Shown piece after piece: positions 9,597 to 20,002 of a DNA stretch of 64,000 nucleotides. Within the stretch, counting starts at the first letter, position 1, and each line of letters opens with the position of its first letter. This stretch comes from Bathymodiolus brooksi. Lineage: Eukaryota > Mollusca > Bivalvia > Mytilida > Modiolidae. The position numbers were made by a program, and so were the translations under genes. The notes beneath the pieces are model-generated. The model did not search any database. It was given only the letters and a program-made list of their open reading frames with translations, and was not told the origin of the DNA. The DNA lies in contig OY804588.1 in the NCBI GenBank assembly GCA_963680875.1, positions 77,090,829-77,154,828 on the forward strand. Reading direction: 5' to 3'.

Positions 9597-11429
9597 TCTA
9601 TGTTTAACTTCAAAGTTCAATTTCATGATGTTTAATTCCTCTAGCATACCTTATTATATATCAAAATCTTCCTTGTAATCTGTACAATTCATTTACATCA
9701 ATTAAAAACATCAGTTCACATTCATAAAGTCAGTATCACTCAAATTAGTATGGTAGTCTTTCAAAAAATCCACTGTTTTTCTAAGTCCAAATATGCCTGA
9801 AAAAAGTGTTATTAAATGTAAATGAAGTTCATATCTAGGGCAAGCTAGCATTTATTAATTCTTTAATATATTCTACATGCCATATTTAATGATTAAAGTT
9901 TGGCTATTAAAAAAAATTGGAAGCCATTTTATGGTACAGAACTACTTTTGTCAACAATGTATGGAGGCCCATTTTGGCTAAATATAGTACAATAATGTAT
10001 TTTAAAGAATTGCATGGAAATATCATTTATTACATAAATATAGAATAGTATAATGTCTGTTCAACTTCTAAATTGTTTAATATTGTATTGCTAAAGTGAA
10101 ATTTTATTTTGTTGTAACATAGGAAAAGGGGGGTACATAAATGCATATCATTTTCAATAAAGGACACTATATGTTCCTTAACATTTCTTTTTTATTACTG
10201 AATGTAGCTTTCTCAAAATGTTATTTCATTTCTGCAGTAATACATAACTGATTTAGAGCTTCAACTGTTTTTTAAATGCATCGGTACATATATGTAGGAA
10301 TCAAATCTGGTCCTCTTGCAAAATACATCCACACATTTGTTTTCCTCTTACATGCGATGCTTAAGTGCAAAATTAACATTGTTAACGAAATATGCATTAA
10401 TCTTAATAGGAATATTAACTAAAAAGCAATGAGTATCTTCCTTGTGCACAGCTCTGTCCTTAGCTAGTTTTGGTATGCACTGATTTGGTAATGTTGACTT
10501 GTCAACTTTTCTCTATATTATCTGGATTCACAAAATTAAGTTTATGACTTCCTGGCCAATTATAGTGGTTGGGTGGGGTTATGATTAAGGGTAAGAGTTA
10601 GGGCAATAGTTTTAGGGTAGAGTAAGGATAGTACAATCAAGCCTTTTGTGTCAATCATTCATGGCTGTCTTTGATTATCGAACAAGGTTGGGTCTTTGAA
10701 TCATGTTTTACCTACAGCAATATAATGATATGGAAAATGGACATTGATATGTGTATCTGAATCCTACACATGTAAAGCAAAATCTATATTTTTGATATTT
10801 TATACTTTGAATAATGTAAAACCAGTATAAATGATGGATTTTGTTTTGTTGATCTGTAAATATACAGTACACATAAGGCATTTCCCTAACATTGAACTTT
10901 CCTAATTGAATGTATGACTACCAGTACCAGGATATATTTGAAAAATGTGTATACCTGTATTTACAAAAACTCACATAATCCCCATGATCAATATTAGTGC
11001 AAACTAACATAGGCATATGATGATTAGTACCCAAGAAACAATTACATGTATTACTTTTCACAGACATCCAAGTTTTGATTCTAGCTCTACTGAAAAGACA
11101 TAAATTGTCTTGAGGCTAATGATGTTCTCTTCTTCCGCTTTGATTTGACTACAGTTACATACTGTAAATATAAAATACATACAAATGTAAAACATAATCA
11201 ATAGATTGCATTAAATCTATTTGATATTAGCTAAGCATGACAGAAAATATTCTATTAATGGCAGTGCTATCATTTTTCTATAATATCATCCTCAACAATC
11301 AATGACATTTTAAACAGATTCATAAAATGAAGATTTATTGAAATTGTGCAGAAGTTATATTTTATAGATGTTGAAAGGTAGACAAACAGACAGACGGACA
11401 ACTGATAATTACAATAGCTCATTTGGCCA
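9597..11429. other. Left interior of transposon, no gene recognised
   Basis: About 1.8 kb of AT-rich sequence with no ORF above noise on either strand. A weak TTAGGG-like patch (GGGTAAGAGTTAGGGCAATA) lies near 10589-10608. I cannot tell whether it is a decayed second gene, an intron or cargo. Confidence 0.5.
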
Positions 11430-11800
11430 TTGACCAGATCAATGATCTTTGGTCAGTGGATGCGTCTTGGAGAGTAATGCAGCTTCAGCTGATAGTTTGG
11501 TCAGTTTGACCTACATTTTCTGCATGACTGACTCAGGTTAAAGTTTGCATTAAGGTCCAGATCTGGGATACTACATGTCATACATCAATGATCTTTGGTC
11601 AATGGATACACCTTGGAGAGGTATAGAGCTGCAGATGATAGTTTGGTCAGTTTAACCTACAATTTTCAAATGACTGACTCAGGTTAAATTTGCATTAAGG
11701 TCCAGATCTGGGATATTACATGTCATAAATCAATGATCTTTGATCAGTGTACAGGTCTTGAGGAATAATATAGCTTCAGCTGATAATTTTGCACATAGCC
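11430..11800. repeat. About 146-bp tandem repeat, 2.5 copies
   Basis: TCAATGATCTTTGGTCAGTG begins at 11439, recurs with small changes at 11585 and again at 11730. Each is followed by matching segments (GACTGACTCAGGTTAAA, GGTCCAGATCTGGGATA). The copies are diverged by roughly a tenth. No coding. Confidence 0.75.
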
Positions 11801-11928
11801 TGAAACCTACTTATTTTAACATAAAATAACAAGAAACGGGCGAGGGGATTAGCTGTCGTTTCCGACTGCTCCCACCCCTCGTTAATACTTACCTTTTCAA
11901 TGTTAACATGTATATATATATACATATA

Positions 11929-13324
11929 ACCTAGTATCCTTTAAAGTAACTTTGAGATCCAGTGGGACAGATATATTGTATGGTTGTCACTTGCTTCTAG
12001 ACGTTTGTATAATATACTTTATTTCCTGTGACTGTATAATGAATAATTCTTCATTATCCTATCCAATATATTAAAAATTGCTGAGTTAGATTGCTGTCAA
12101 ATTATAATATTAAGTATATATGTACCATCTACACACGCTTATACACATGTCTTACGCCTATCCCTAGATTTGCCTTACGAGACAAGGTAACACTACGACT
12201 ATTGAAGCTCCTTTTTTAGGGAGTGGATGTAGTCGAGTGGTCTAGGGCGCTGGACGTAAGGCTAAGCGAATGGTGCTGCAGTGTATCAATGGTGTGGGTT
12301 CAAATCCCGTCGAGGGAAGAACAAAAAAATTTGACAGCTCTAAAATCTAATTCTAACACTGTTTGGTTTAATTTTCAGACGTATATAATATTTAGTATTA
12401 ACCTAGTATCCTTTAAAGTAACTTTGAGATCCAGTGGGACAGATATATTGTATGGTTGTCACTTGCTTCTAGACGTTTGTATAATATACTTTATTTCCTG
12501 TGACTGTATAATGAATAATTCTTCATTATCCTATCCAATATATTAAAAATTGCTGAGTTAGATTGCTGTCAAATTATAATATTAAGTATATATGTACCAT
12601 CTACACACGCTTATACACATGTCTTACGCCTATCCCTAGATTTGCCTTACGAGACAAGGTAACACTACGACTATTGAAGCTCCTTTTTTAGGGAGTGGAT
12701 GTAGTCGAGTGGTCTAGGGCGCTGGACGTAAGGCTAAGCGAATGGTGCTGCAGTGTATCAATGGTGTGGGTTCAAATCCCGTCGAGGGAAGAACAAAAAA
12801 ATTTGACAGCTCTAAAATCTAATTCTAACACTGTTTGGTTTAATTTTCAGACGTATATAATATTTAGTATTAACCTAGTATCCTTTAAAGTAACTTTGAG
12901 ATCCAGTGGGACAGATATATTGTCTGGTTGTCACTTGCTTCTAGACGTTTGTATAATATACTTTATTTCCTGTGACTGTATAATGAATAATTCTTCATTA
13001 TCCTATCCAATATATTAAAAATTGCTGAGTTAGATTGCTGTCAAATTATAATATTAAGTATATATGTACCATCTACACACGCTTATACACATGTCTTACG
13101 CCTATCCCTAGATTTGCCTTACGAGACAAGGTAACACTACGACTATTGAAGCTCCTTTTTTAGGGAGTGGATGTAGTCGAGTGGTCTAGGGCGCTGGACG
13201 TAAGGCTAAGCGAATGGTGCTGCAGTGTATCAATGGTGTGGGTTCAAATCCCGTCGAGGGAAGAACAAAAAAATTTGACAGCTCTAAAATCTAATTCTAA
13301 CACTGTTTGGTTTAATTTTCAGAC
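11929..13324 (+). repeat. 472-bp tandem repeat carrying a tRNA-like promoter (3 copies)
   Basis: The unit start ACCTAGTATCCTTTAAAGTA occurs at 11929, 12401 and 12873, an exact 472-bp spacing, and the copies are almost identical (one change, TATGG to TCTGG, near 12920). Each copy holds a tRNA-Leu/Ser-like segment: box A-like GAGTGGTCTAGGGCGCTGG and box B GGTTCAAATCC, about 65-70 bp apart. The segment is a SINE-like head rather than a tRNA gene, since the acceptor stem does not close. The 80-107 codon frames starting ATGGATGTAGTCGAGTGG (12223, 12695, 13167) are translations of the tRNA-like sequence and are not genes. Confidence 0.85.
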
Positions 13325-13528
13325 TTATATATATATACGTATATATATATATATATATATATATATACGTCTGAAAATTAAACCAAACAGTGTTAGAATT
13401 AGATTTTAGAGCTGTCAAATTTTGTTCTTCCCTCGACGGGATTTGAACCCACACCATTGATACACTGCAGCACCATTCGCTTAGCCTTACGTCCAATGCC
13501 CTAGACCACTCGACTACATCCACTCCCT
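13163..13528. repeat. Hairpin: last tRNA-like unit plus inverted copy
   Basis: The segment 13163-13324 is repeated inverted at 13369-13528 with only a few mismatches (CGCTGG versus CATTGG, and a shorter A run). The arms are separated by about 44 bp of TATA dinucleotides. Both arms carry box A and box B, so Pol III promoters would converge on the loop. The head and its mirror look like a foldback end of the tandem array. Confidence 0.85.
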
Positions 13529-13628
13529 ATATATATGTTAATTTTTTAAAAGCTGCTAATGGCATCATCAAATCTGATAAATGTTACATTGTTATGGTAA
13601 GCGCATGCATATTTGAAATCTTACCCAT
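13529..13628. other. Short spacer before broken nuclease exon
   Basis: AT-rich spacer between the hairpin and the C-terminal nuclease remnant. On the minus strand this would be the 3' side of the transposase gene. No poly(A) signal was identified. Confidence 0.3.
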
Positions 13629-13833
13629 AATCCAGGTTCTCGAATGCCAGGACATTTTCCATCTCTTGGAGAAGCTAGTTCTGGAAGCAGAGCCTTGAAA
13701 TAAAATGCTTGAAGTTTTGGCAGCATAATATTCTCCCATAAATTTTGATCTCGCTGAACTCTTTGAATGAAAATCTGATGAGGATTTTATGTTCTTACAA
13801 TGAAATCAATCCAGTCTTTGTTGCAAATGTTAA
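13622..13833 (-). pseudogene. 3' part of the transposase-YqaJ gene, cut off by Gypsy
   Basis: Read on the minus strand from the Gypsy target site, a frame encodes the C-terminal part of a YqaJ-type nuclease, including QCQGLLNICNKDWIDF (the usual substrate-side helix/strand with QxQ) and, further on, LPKLQAFYFKALLPEL. One in-frame TAA lies between these two segments. This is the direct continuation of the gene at 22212-24838: the two pieces are contiguous once the Gypsy and one GTTAA copy are disregarded. The gene was thus already carrying defects or gained them later. Confidence 0.8.
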
Positions 13834-14795
13834 TGTAGCGAAATCAGCGTTCACATCAACATATATGTAATTACCTGGATTGTCCCCCTTTGTTATTACA
13901 ATGGTCATATTAGAAATCCGTTGACATCCGTGTTAATTTTAATCAAAACATGGAACAAACGATATTTATTTGTTAATGATGAATAAATAAACACATACAG
14001 ATTATTATCTTTAGATTATCACTTATTTGGAATGAATATTTAACAAGAAACATTTGATAATGAATTCAGCTTGTTAAGCTAACCGAACATCATATGAAAC
14101 AGTTGTTTTGATTGGTTAATTCAATTTAGAAATTGACAGGCTTTCTTTTAGGGTCGCGTTCATCGTACCTAAGCCCGAAGATTTGGCAGTGAAGGGCTGG
14201 TTGTGAAACAATACGACTTTTTGCTGGGTGCTGCGTTGTTCCTCTGGCAACAACTCATGGCCCTCATGGGTTGGTGATTGTTTCAAGGTTAGTGACAACC
14301 TTTTGCTGGGTCCGGTGTTGAAACCAGTGGTTACAACTGACGACTCACATTTGGTTTGGAACTATTATTAATTCACACAGTTTTCATGTTGTTTATGGTA
14401 TAGATCTGTCGTCTAAGGTTGTGACATAGTTTTCGGTTGAGACAAGGTTTGAGACATAGGTTCGAGACATAGGTCTGAAGCAGGTGTTGGTGACTGGTGA
14501 CTGGTTAGTTAGGTTTCAGACAGGGTCTGAAACAAAGTAGTTGTTTATAAATATTCATTGTTTATATTGTGGTCTGTGTAGTGTTAGTGTGTGTTGCATT
14601 AGGATAGTTATATATTAGTCTGTGTAGATAGTGATTTAGCATTTATTATTTGCAAGGAGCCATTGTACCTATTTTAGTTTGTTGGGTTAGACATTGTTTG
14701 AACATTTTTGTTATACAAGACTATTATTTGTCAGGTCCCCAGGAAACTGGTACGGACCCAGTGTTTATATACATCCATTCAGGTTACACGCTACA
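13834..14795 (+). repeat. 5' LTR of Gypsy element
   Basis: 962 bp, from TGTAGCGAAATCAGCG to GGTTACACGCTACA. Compared with the 3' LTR it has GTCCCCCTTTGTT extra near 13882 and a duplicated TTCGAGACATAGG near 14460-14472. A TATA-like TTTATAAATA lies at 14544-14553 and could serve the LTR promoter. Confidence 0.93.
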
Positions 14796-14798
14796 AAT

Positions 14799-14818
14799 TG
14801 GTGGGCAGCGGTGGGACC
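14799..14818 (+). promoter_or_regulatory. Primer binding site, tRNA-Leu-like
   Basis: TTGGTGGGCAGCGGTGGGAC begins three bases after the LTR. From memory it matches the complement of a eukaryotic tRNA-Leu 3' end (TGG then TGGCAGCGGTGGGA) except for one extra G. Confidence 0.6.
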
Positions 14819-14853
14819 TGTTCAAAATTAGTTTTGTATCATAGTAAATTGAA

Positions 14854-15576
14854 ATGGCCATGTCAAGAGAGGATATAAGTCTTTTGTATGATCATGATGA
14901 AAGCTTGACCGAAGAACAGCTTCAGCGGGAGATAGAGCATTTAAATGCAGAGTTAGGGAAATTTAAGGTCCGCGAATATAGGAGAAGCATATCCCCAGTT
15001 CCCATGCCCGTGCATCAAGAAACACGGAGGTCAACTGACTCTGGGATAGGTTCAGGTAGAAGGCCTGTACAATCAAATGCCCCTATTTTCGAAACAAGTA
15101 GGTATAAGACACCTACGAGGTTTGATACCTCCACACCTTATTTAGGGGAAAGGCAAACCACAAGTGAACTTGGTTCGGGTATCTACCAAACACCTAGACA
15201 AACTTCGCCAAGTGACAGGTTTGTTACAACTACACGACCAAGTTACAAGCCATTGGCTGATACCTCCTCTAAAGTAACAGGCACAATAGAAAGGAGGCAT
15301 GATGGTCACGAACATGTTGAAAGTATGAAAACTAAAAATATAGTCAAGCCGGCAACCTATGATGGTAAGGGCCCCTGGCTTGACTACAAGTCACATTTTG
15401 ATGCTTGTTCGGAGATCAACCACTGGTCTGACAAGGAAAAAGGCTTGTACCTGGCTGTGTCCCTTAGAGGTCAGGCACAAGGTGTGTTAGGGAATCTTCC
15501 CTTGGAATCACGCCAAGATTTTAAAGAGCTGGTTAAGTCTTTAGAGGAGCGGTTTTCGCCCTCGAACCAGACTTAG
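14854..15576 (+). CDS. gag: Gypsy gag, N-terminal part, ends at in-frame TAG
   Basis: 240 codons from ATG in a purine-rich context (GAAATGGCC). The N-terminus is charged and helical, followed by a long low-complexity Ser/Thr/Arg-rich linker. From about residue 165 there is a retrotransposon capsid-like domain (WLDYKSHFD, LRGQAQGVLGNLP, EELxxRFSP-type end). The frame is stopped by TAG at 15574-15576, but the same frame continues with the remaining capsid sequence, so this is one gene with a nonsense codon. Stop readthrough cannot be excluded, but the position, inside the capsid helix region, favours a mutation. Confidence 0.85.
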   Translation: MAMSREDISLLYDHDESLTEEQLQREIEHLNAELGKFKVREYRRSISPVPMPVHQETRRSTDSGIGSGRRPVQSNAPIFETSRYKTPTRFDTSTPYLGERQTTSELGSGIYQTPRQTSPSDRFVTTTRPSYKPLADTSSKVTGTIERRHDGHEHVESMKTKNIVKPATYDGKGPWLDYKSHFDACSEINHWSDKEKGLYLAVSLRGQAQGVLGNLPLESRQDFKELVKSLEERFSPSNQT

Positions 15577-16413
15577 TTGTATAGAACTCGGCTAAGAGAA
15601 AGAAGGCAAAGAGCTGTTGAGACACTGCCCGAGTTAGGTCAAGATGTAAGGCGCCTGGCAAATCTCGCCTACCCAACCGCTCCAAACGATGTGCGAGAAA
15701 CCTTAGACAAGGAGCAATTTATAGACTCATTGATTGATGGAGACATGCGGCTGAGGATAAAACAGGCAAGACCCATCAATCTCAACGATGCCATTAGGCA
15801 TGCAGTTGAGCTGGAGGCTTTCAATAAAGCCGAGCTAAAAAGAAATGAAGGAGGTGGGTACCTAAGGTCTGCTGCAGAACAAGAGACCAAAGATGAAACA
15901 GCCACCCTTCTAAAGACAATGCAACAAGCATTGACAGACCTACAGAAAGAGGTCAAAGGTTTGAAAAGTAAGCAAACACCTAGGGATCAAAATTTAAGAC
16001 AATGTCATGCTTGTGGAAAGCCTGGACACATTGCCCGGTTTTGTCCCAGAGGAGATGTGACATGTTATGGTTGTGGGGAGAAGGGACACGTAGTTCGTTT
16101 CTGCCCTAAAGGACGAAGGCAAAACCAAAACGGGGGTCGGCAAAAGGGTAGAAATAATGATGATCAGGGTAAGACAGATACTACACCTGTCACATCTGAC
16201 AAAACCCCAGGTTCTGTGGGAGTGCATAGACTAGCACCAGAGGCTGGTATGTTTATTAAGGCAAAGGTGAATGAGGTTAATACAAATTTGCTGATAGACA
16301 CGGGGGCTACAGTGACCCTTATTTCAACTAGTTTTTTTAAAGACATGAACAACATGCCAACATTAAGTCCGTCACAGCGGGACATACTGACAGCGAATGG
16401 GGAATCTCTATAA
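15577..16413 (+). CDS. gag: Gypsy gag C-terminus (zinc knuckles) and start of protease
   Basis: Continues the gag frame without a natural ATG; the first codon after the TAG is TTG. It holds the capsid end and a Lys-rich helix, then two CCHC zinc knuckles (CHACGKPGHIARFC and CYGCGEKGHVVRFC, about residues 144-178) that bind RNA. A protease follows with the catalytic LLIDTGATVTL motif (DTG, about residue 242). A second in-frame stop, TAA at 16411-16413, cuts the protease. gag and pol share one frame here, so a gag-pol fusion is the likely design. Confidence 0.85.
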   Translation: MYRTRLRERRQRAVETLPELGQDVRRLANLAYPTAPNDVRETLDKEQFIDSLIDGDMRLRIKQARPINLNDAIRHAVELEAFNKAELKRNEGGGYLRSAAEQETKDETATLLKTMQQALTDLQKEVKGLKSKQTPRDQNLRQCHACGKPGHIARFCPRGDVTCYGCGEKGHVVRFCPKGRRQNQNGGRQKGRNNDDQGKTDTTPVTSDKTPGSVGVHRLAPEAGMFIKAKVNEVNTNLLIDTGATVTLISTSFFKDMNNMPTLSPSQRDILTANGESL

Positions 16414-18441
16414 GTAGCAGGCAAAACCATTATAGAAATTCAATCGGACAAATTTAAGTGTCTGAACGAAGCAGTGGTTGCTGATATAAACGTAGATGGG
16501 ATACTGGGGCTTGACTTTTTGAAGAGTCAACATGCCGAAATTGACATGTGCAACAACACTATCAAAATCCAAGGTCACAAAATTCAGTTTAATATTCAAG
16601 GGCAAATCGGGTGTTACAGGGTCACGGTTTCTGAAACCGTTGTTATACCTCCACAAAGTGAAATAGTGGTAAACGGGAAAGTGAACGATAGGTTTCCTAT
16701 TTTGTTTAAAGTAGGACTTGTAGAACCAACTGAAGACTTTAGAAAATCTGACAAAGCATTGGTTGGCAGAACCCTTGTTAAAACCAATAAAGATATACCA
16801 CTTCGACTTATGAATGTTTCTTCACAGCCCAAAACCTTATACGAGGGAACAGTTATTGCTAAGGTCAGCCCAGTAAGTGAGATAGCTAGTCCAGTGTCAG
16901 GAAAAATACATAGCAAAACCGAATTTCCTCCCTATATAAAAGATTTGTTTGAGCAATCAGTCAAGGATCGGTCCCCGGAACAGGGTTCCAAAGTAAAACA
17001 TCTTTTGCAGACATTTTCACATATTTTTGCCAAGGATGATGCAGACTTCGGTAGGACCAGTATCATCAAACATGAAATCGAAGTCCAAAATGCAAGGCCG
17101 GTAAAGGAACCTCCAAGACGGGTTCCCTACCACCTACAGGGTGAATATGATACTGCCATACAGGATATGCTAAACAAGAATGTCATAGAACCCCCAACAA
17201 GCCCGTGGGCATCAGGGGTAGTCCTTGTAAAGAAAAAGGACGGATCTACACGGTTCTGTGTGGACTACCGTAACCTCAACAAGGTCACTATCAAAGATAC
17301 CTACCCTCTCCCAAGGATCGATGATTCCTTGAACCAAATGTCAGGGGCAAAGTGGTTCTGTGTCCTTGATCTATGTTCGGGGTACTGGCAGGTAGAGTGC
17401 CACCCAAAAGACCGCCCAAAGACCGCATTTGCTACCAGGAGAGGTCTTTATCAATTTCAGGTAATGCCGTTTGGCTTATGTAATGCCCCAGCCACGTTTG
17501 AACGGCTTATGGAGACTGTCTTAGCTGGGTTGCAGTGGGACATTTGTCTTATATACCTGGACGATGTTATCATATACGGCAAAAACTTTGATGAAATGAT
17601 TCGGAATTTGTCTTTAGTCTTTGACAGACTATCGTCCGCGGGTCTTAAACTCAAGCCTAGAAAATGTCGACTATTTGCTAGAGAGGTGGAGTATTTGGGC
17701 CATGTGGTGTCAGAGAATGGTATATCAACAGACCCAAAGAAAATCGAAGCTGTTAAAACATGGCCCGAACCAACAACCGTAACTGAGCTCAGATCCTTCA
17801 TTGGTTTCTGTAGCTATTATCGAAGATTCATTGAAGGATTCGCAGATATTGCAAAGCCTTTGCATAAGTTGACACAAAAAGGCAAGCTTTTTGTATGGAC
17901 AGATGAATGTCAGGTGTCTTTTGACCAGTTGAAAAATTGTTTGGTTAGGTCACCAGTCTTGGCACATCCAGACTTTAGTCAACCATTCATTCTAGACACT
18001 GACGCTAGCAGTAGCTGCATTGGAGCTGTGTTATCACAAGTGCAGAATGGTCAAGAGAAGGCCATCGCATTTGCCAGTAGGAGCATGACAAAATCGGAGA
18101 GAAAATATTGTGTAACTAGAGAGGAGCTCTTAGCTGCTGTCTACTTCACCAAATATTTTCGCCATTACTTACTGGGCAGGAAATTTGTCATCAGAAGCGA
18201 CCATAGTTCGCTGCGGTGGCTTCTCAATTTTAAAGAACCTGAAGGGCAAATGGCAAGATGGCTCCAGATTCTCTGCTCTTTTGATATGGAGATACAGTAC
18301 AGAGCAGGTCGCAAACACTCTAATGCGGACGGAATGAGTCGTGTGCCTTGTAAACAGTGCCAACACTGTGAAACATCGGAAGACACGGATAGTAAACATA
18401 CCATTCATACAGCAGTCAGTCAGAAGAGTGACAACTCATAG
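16414..18441 (+). CDS. pol: Gypsy pol: protease end, reverse transcriptase, RNase H
   Basis: Open from just after the TAA; the first Met is at 16474. It starts with the protease C-terminal signature (DGILGLDFL), a linker, and then reverse transcriptase: SPWASGVVLVKKKDG, VDYRNLNKVT, the GYWQ segment, MPFGLCNAPATF, and the catalytic YLDD at 17554-17565. RNase H follows, with LDTDAS (first catalytic Asp), REELLAAV and the SDH motif. The frame closes at 18441 after a Cys-rich link, in the region where integrase normally continues. Integrase is in the next frame, overlapping by 101 bp. Confidence 0.93.
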   Translation, partial: VAGKTIIEIQSDKFKCLNEAVVADINVDGILGLDFLKSQHAEIDMCNNTIKIQGHKIQFNIQGQIGCYRVTVSETVVIPPQSEIVVNGKVNDRFPILFKVGLVEPTEDFRKSDKALVGRTLVKTNKDIPLRLMNVSSQPKTLYEGTVIAKVSPVSEIASPVSGKIHSKTEFPPYIKDLFEQSVKDRSPEQGSKVKHLLQTFSHIFAKDDADFGRTSIIKHEIEVQNARPVKEPPRRVPYHLQGEYDTAIQDMLNKNVIEPPTSPWASGVVLVKKKDGSTRFCVDYRNLNKVTIKDTYPLPRIDDSLNQMSGAKWFCVLDLCSGYWQVECHPKDRPKTAFATRRGLYQFQVMPFGLCNAPATFERLMETVLAGLQWDICLIYLDDVIIYGKNFDEMIRNLSLVFDRLSSAGLKLKPRKCRLFAREVEYLGHVVSENGISTDPKKIEAVKTWPEPTTVTELRSFIGFCSYYRRFIEGFADIAKPLHKLTQKGKLFVWTDECQVSFDQLKNCLVRSPVLAHPDFSQPFILDTDASSSCIGAVLSQVQNGQEKAIAFASRSMTKSERKYCVTREELLAAVYFTKYFRHYLLGRKFVIRSDHSSLRWLLNFKEPEGQMARWLQILCSFDMEIQYRAGRKHSNADGMSRVPCKQCQHCETSEDTDSKHTIHTAVSQKSDNS

Positions 18442-19927
18442 CGGTGACATGAGCTTAGTGAATGCACAGCAGAGCGACCGTAACATCCAGAAAATGAGAC
18501 AATGGGTTGAAAAGGGCACAAAACCGTCATATGACAGCATTAGAGGGGAAAATTATGTAATGCAGTCTTTGTATAGCCAATGGAACAAACTTGTTATTCA
18601 TGAAAGTTTGTTGTGCAGAGAAAGGAAGGTGATAGGCACGACAATGTCAAGCTTTCAAGCTATAGTGCCACTAACACAGAGACGAACGGTGTTAAGTCAC
18701 TGTCATGATATCCGACCATCTGGCCACTTGGGTGTTAACAAGACACTGAGTAAAATAAGACAGAGTTATTATTGGCCCGACTTACAGAACGATGTTCGAA
18801 GATATGTAGCAGGGTGCGATACCTGCTGGAAGAGAAAACACCCAGCGAAAACGAAACAGGCACCTATGCAAATGGTAAAATCGGGGGTTCCAATGCAGAG
18901 AATAGCAACGGATATATTGGGTGAGCTTCCGGAGACAGAAAATGGCAACAAATATATACTTGTGGTCTCGGACTATTTCACGAAATGGACAGAAGCCTTC
19001 GCTATGGCAAGCATGGAAGCAGGAACCGTTGCCAGAATAATGGTAGAAGAGGTTGTAACCCGGTTTGGGGTCCCCCATGTCATCCATTCAGATCAGGGGC
19101 GACAGTATGAAAGTCGGTTGTTTCAGGAAATGTGCCAAATGCTGGGTACAACCAAAACAAGGACGACACCATACCATCCAAAATCCGATGGTATGGTTGA
19201 GCGCTTTAACCGGACACTGGAAACAATGTTAAGCGCATATGTTTCAGACAATCACAAGGACTGGGACAGACAACTTCCGTATGTAATGATGGCATACCGT
19301 GCTACGGCACATGATACCACAGGTTTCAGCCCAAACATGCTAATGTTGGGCCGAGAGACATCAACTCCTTTAGATCTTGTTTATGACATGCCCCCTGGGA
19401 TAAAACCTGTTCCTGCAAATATGTGGGTGTGGGAACTACGGGAAAGAATAGAAGAGGCACATGCTTTGGTCAGAAAATATTCAGAGGGGAGCATTTTGCA
19501 ACAAAGGACATACCATGACAAAAGGGCCTCATGGGAACGTTTTGAAGCCAATGACATAGTTTATGTGTTCTTCCCTCAGAAGAAGAAGGGATGTACACCA
19601 AAGTTCACATCATTTTGGAGGGGACCATTTAACATTTTGGGAAAACTTTCAGAAGTTTTATATGAGGTTGATTGTGGTAGAAACAATGAACCACAAATCA
19701 TACATTGTGATAGATTAAAAAGAAAAGTTAAACAGAAACTTAGGGGCGAATCTGAACGTGATACAGATCCTGTTGAAATAGACAGGGAGGAGGATGTTGA
19801 AGACATTAGGCCCGAAGTAGGGTCAGAAATTGTAAATGTTGAAGACTTGGCCCAAGGTTCAGGTACAAGCAGGCCAAGGCGAAAAATCAGATCACCAGAA
19901 AGATATGGTGATTTTGTTTATAAGTAG
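18341..19927 (+). CDS. Gypsy integrase, in a shifted frame
   Basis: 528 codons if started at the ATG at 18341, but the true beginning is probably a continuation of pol, because similarity starts after the overlap. The zinc-binding HHCC domain uses H122, H129, C159 and C162. The catalytic core has the DDE triad at D191 (ATDILGE), D251 (HSDQGRQ) and E287 (DGMVERFNR). The C-terminal part has an SH3-like RGPF segment and no chromodomain seen. The frame change relative to RNase H may be a one-base indel in this copy or a programmed frameshift; the overlap contains no obvious slippery heptamer that I can point to. Confidence 0.93.
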   Translation: MCLVNSANTVKHRKTRIVNIPFIQQSVRRVTTHSGDMSLVNAQQSDRNIQKMRQWVEKGTKPSYDSIRGENYVMQSLYSQWNKLVIHESLLCRERKVIGTTMSSFQAIVPLTQRRTVLSHCHDIRPSGHLGVNKTLSKIRQSYYWPDLQNDVRRYVAGCDTCWKRKHPAKTKQAPMQMVKSGVPMQRIATDILGELPETENGNKYILVVSDYFTKWTEAFAMASMEAGTVARIMVEEVVTRFGVPHVIHSDQGRQYESRLFQEMCQMLGTTKTRTTPYHPKSDGMVERFNRTLETMLSAYVSDNHKDWDRQLPYVMMAYRATAHDTTGFSPNMLMLGRETSTPLDLVYDMPPGIKPVPANMWVWELRERIEEAHALVRKYSEGSILQQRTYHDKRASWERFEANDIVYVFFPQKKKGCTPKFTSFWRGPFNILGKLSEVLYEVDCGRNNEPQIIHCDRLKRKVKQKLRGESERDTDPVEIDREEDVEDIRPEVGSEIVNVEDLAQGSGTSRPRRKIRSPERYGDFVYK

Positions 19928-19978
19928 ATATGTTACTTTTGTAAATGTTAGTATGTACATAGCTGTATATATGTTTGT

Positions 19979-19994
19979 TTATTTTTATTTTTAG
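19979..19994 (+). promoter_or_regulatory. Likely splice acceptor ahead of third Gypsy ORF
   Basis: TTATTTTTATTTTTAG is a strong polypyrimidine tract ending in TAG, nine bases before the ATG of the zinc-finger ORF (ACACAATGG). This would allow a spliced subgenomic RNA from the LTR, as used for env-type ORFs. The donor was not located. Confidence 0.45.
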
Positions 19995-20002
19995 AAAACA
20001 CA

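Noticed and set aside
12230..12330. Functional tRNA-Leu or tRNA-Ser gene
   Set aside because: Box A and box B are present, but the acceptor stem does not pair and the unit is a tandem repeat; a SINE-like head is more likely.
12223..13018. Repeated 107-codon plus frames (ATGGATGTAGTCGAG...)
   Set aside because: They translate the tRNA-like head of the 472-bp repeat; no protein features.
14116..14298. 60-codon minus ORF repeated at 21545-21727
   Set aside because: Lies in both LTRs and simply reflects the LTR repeat.
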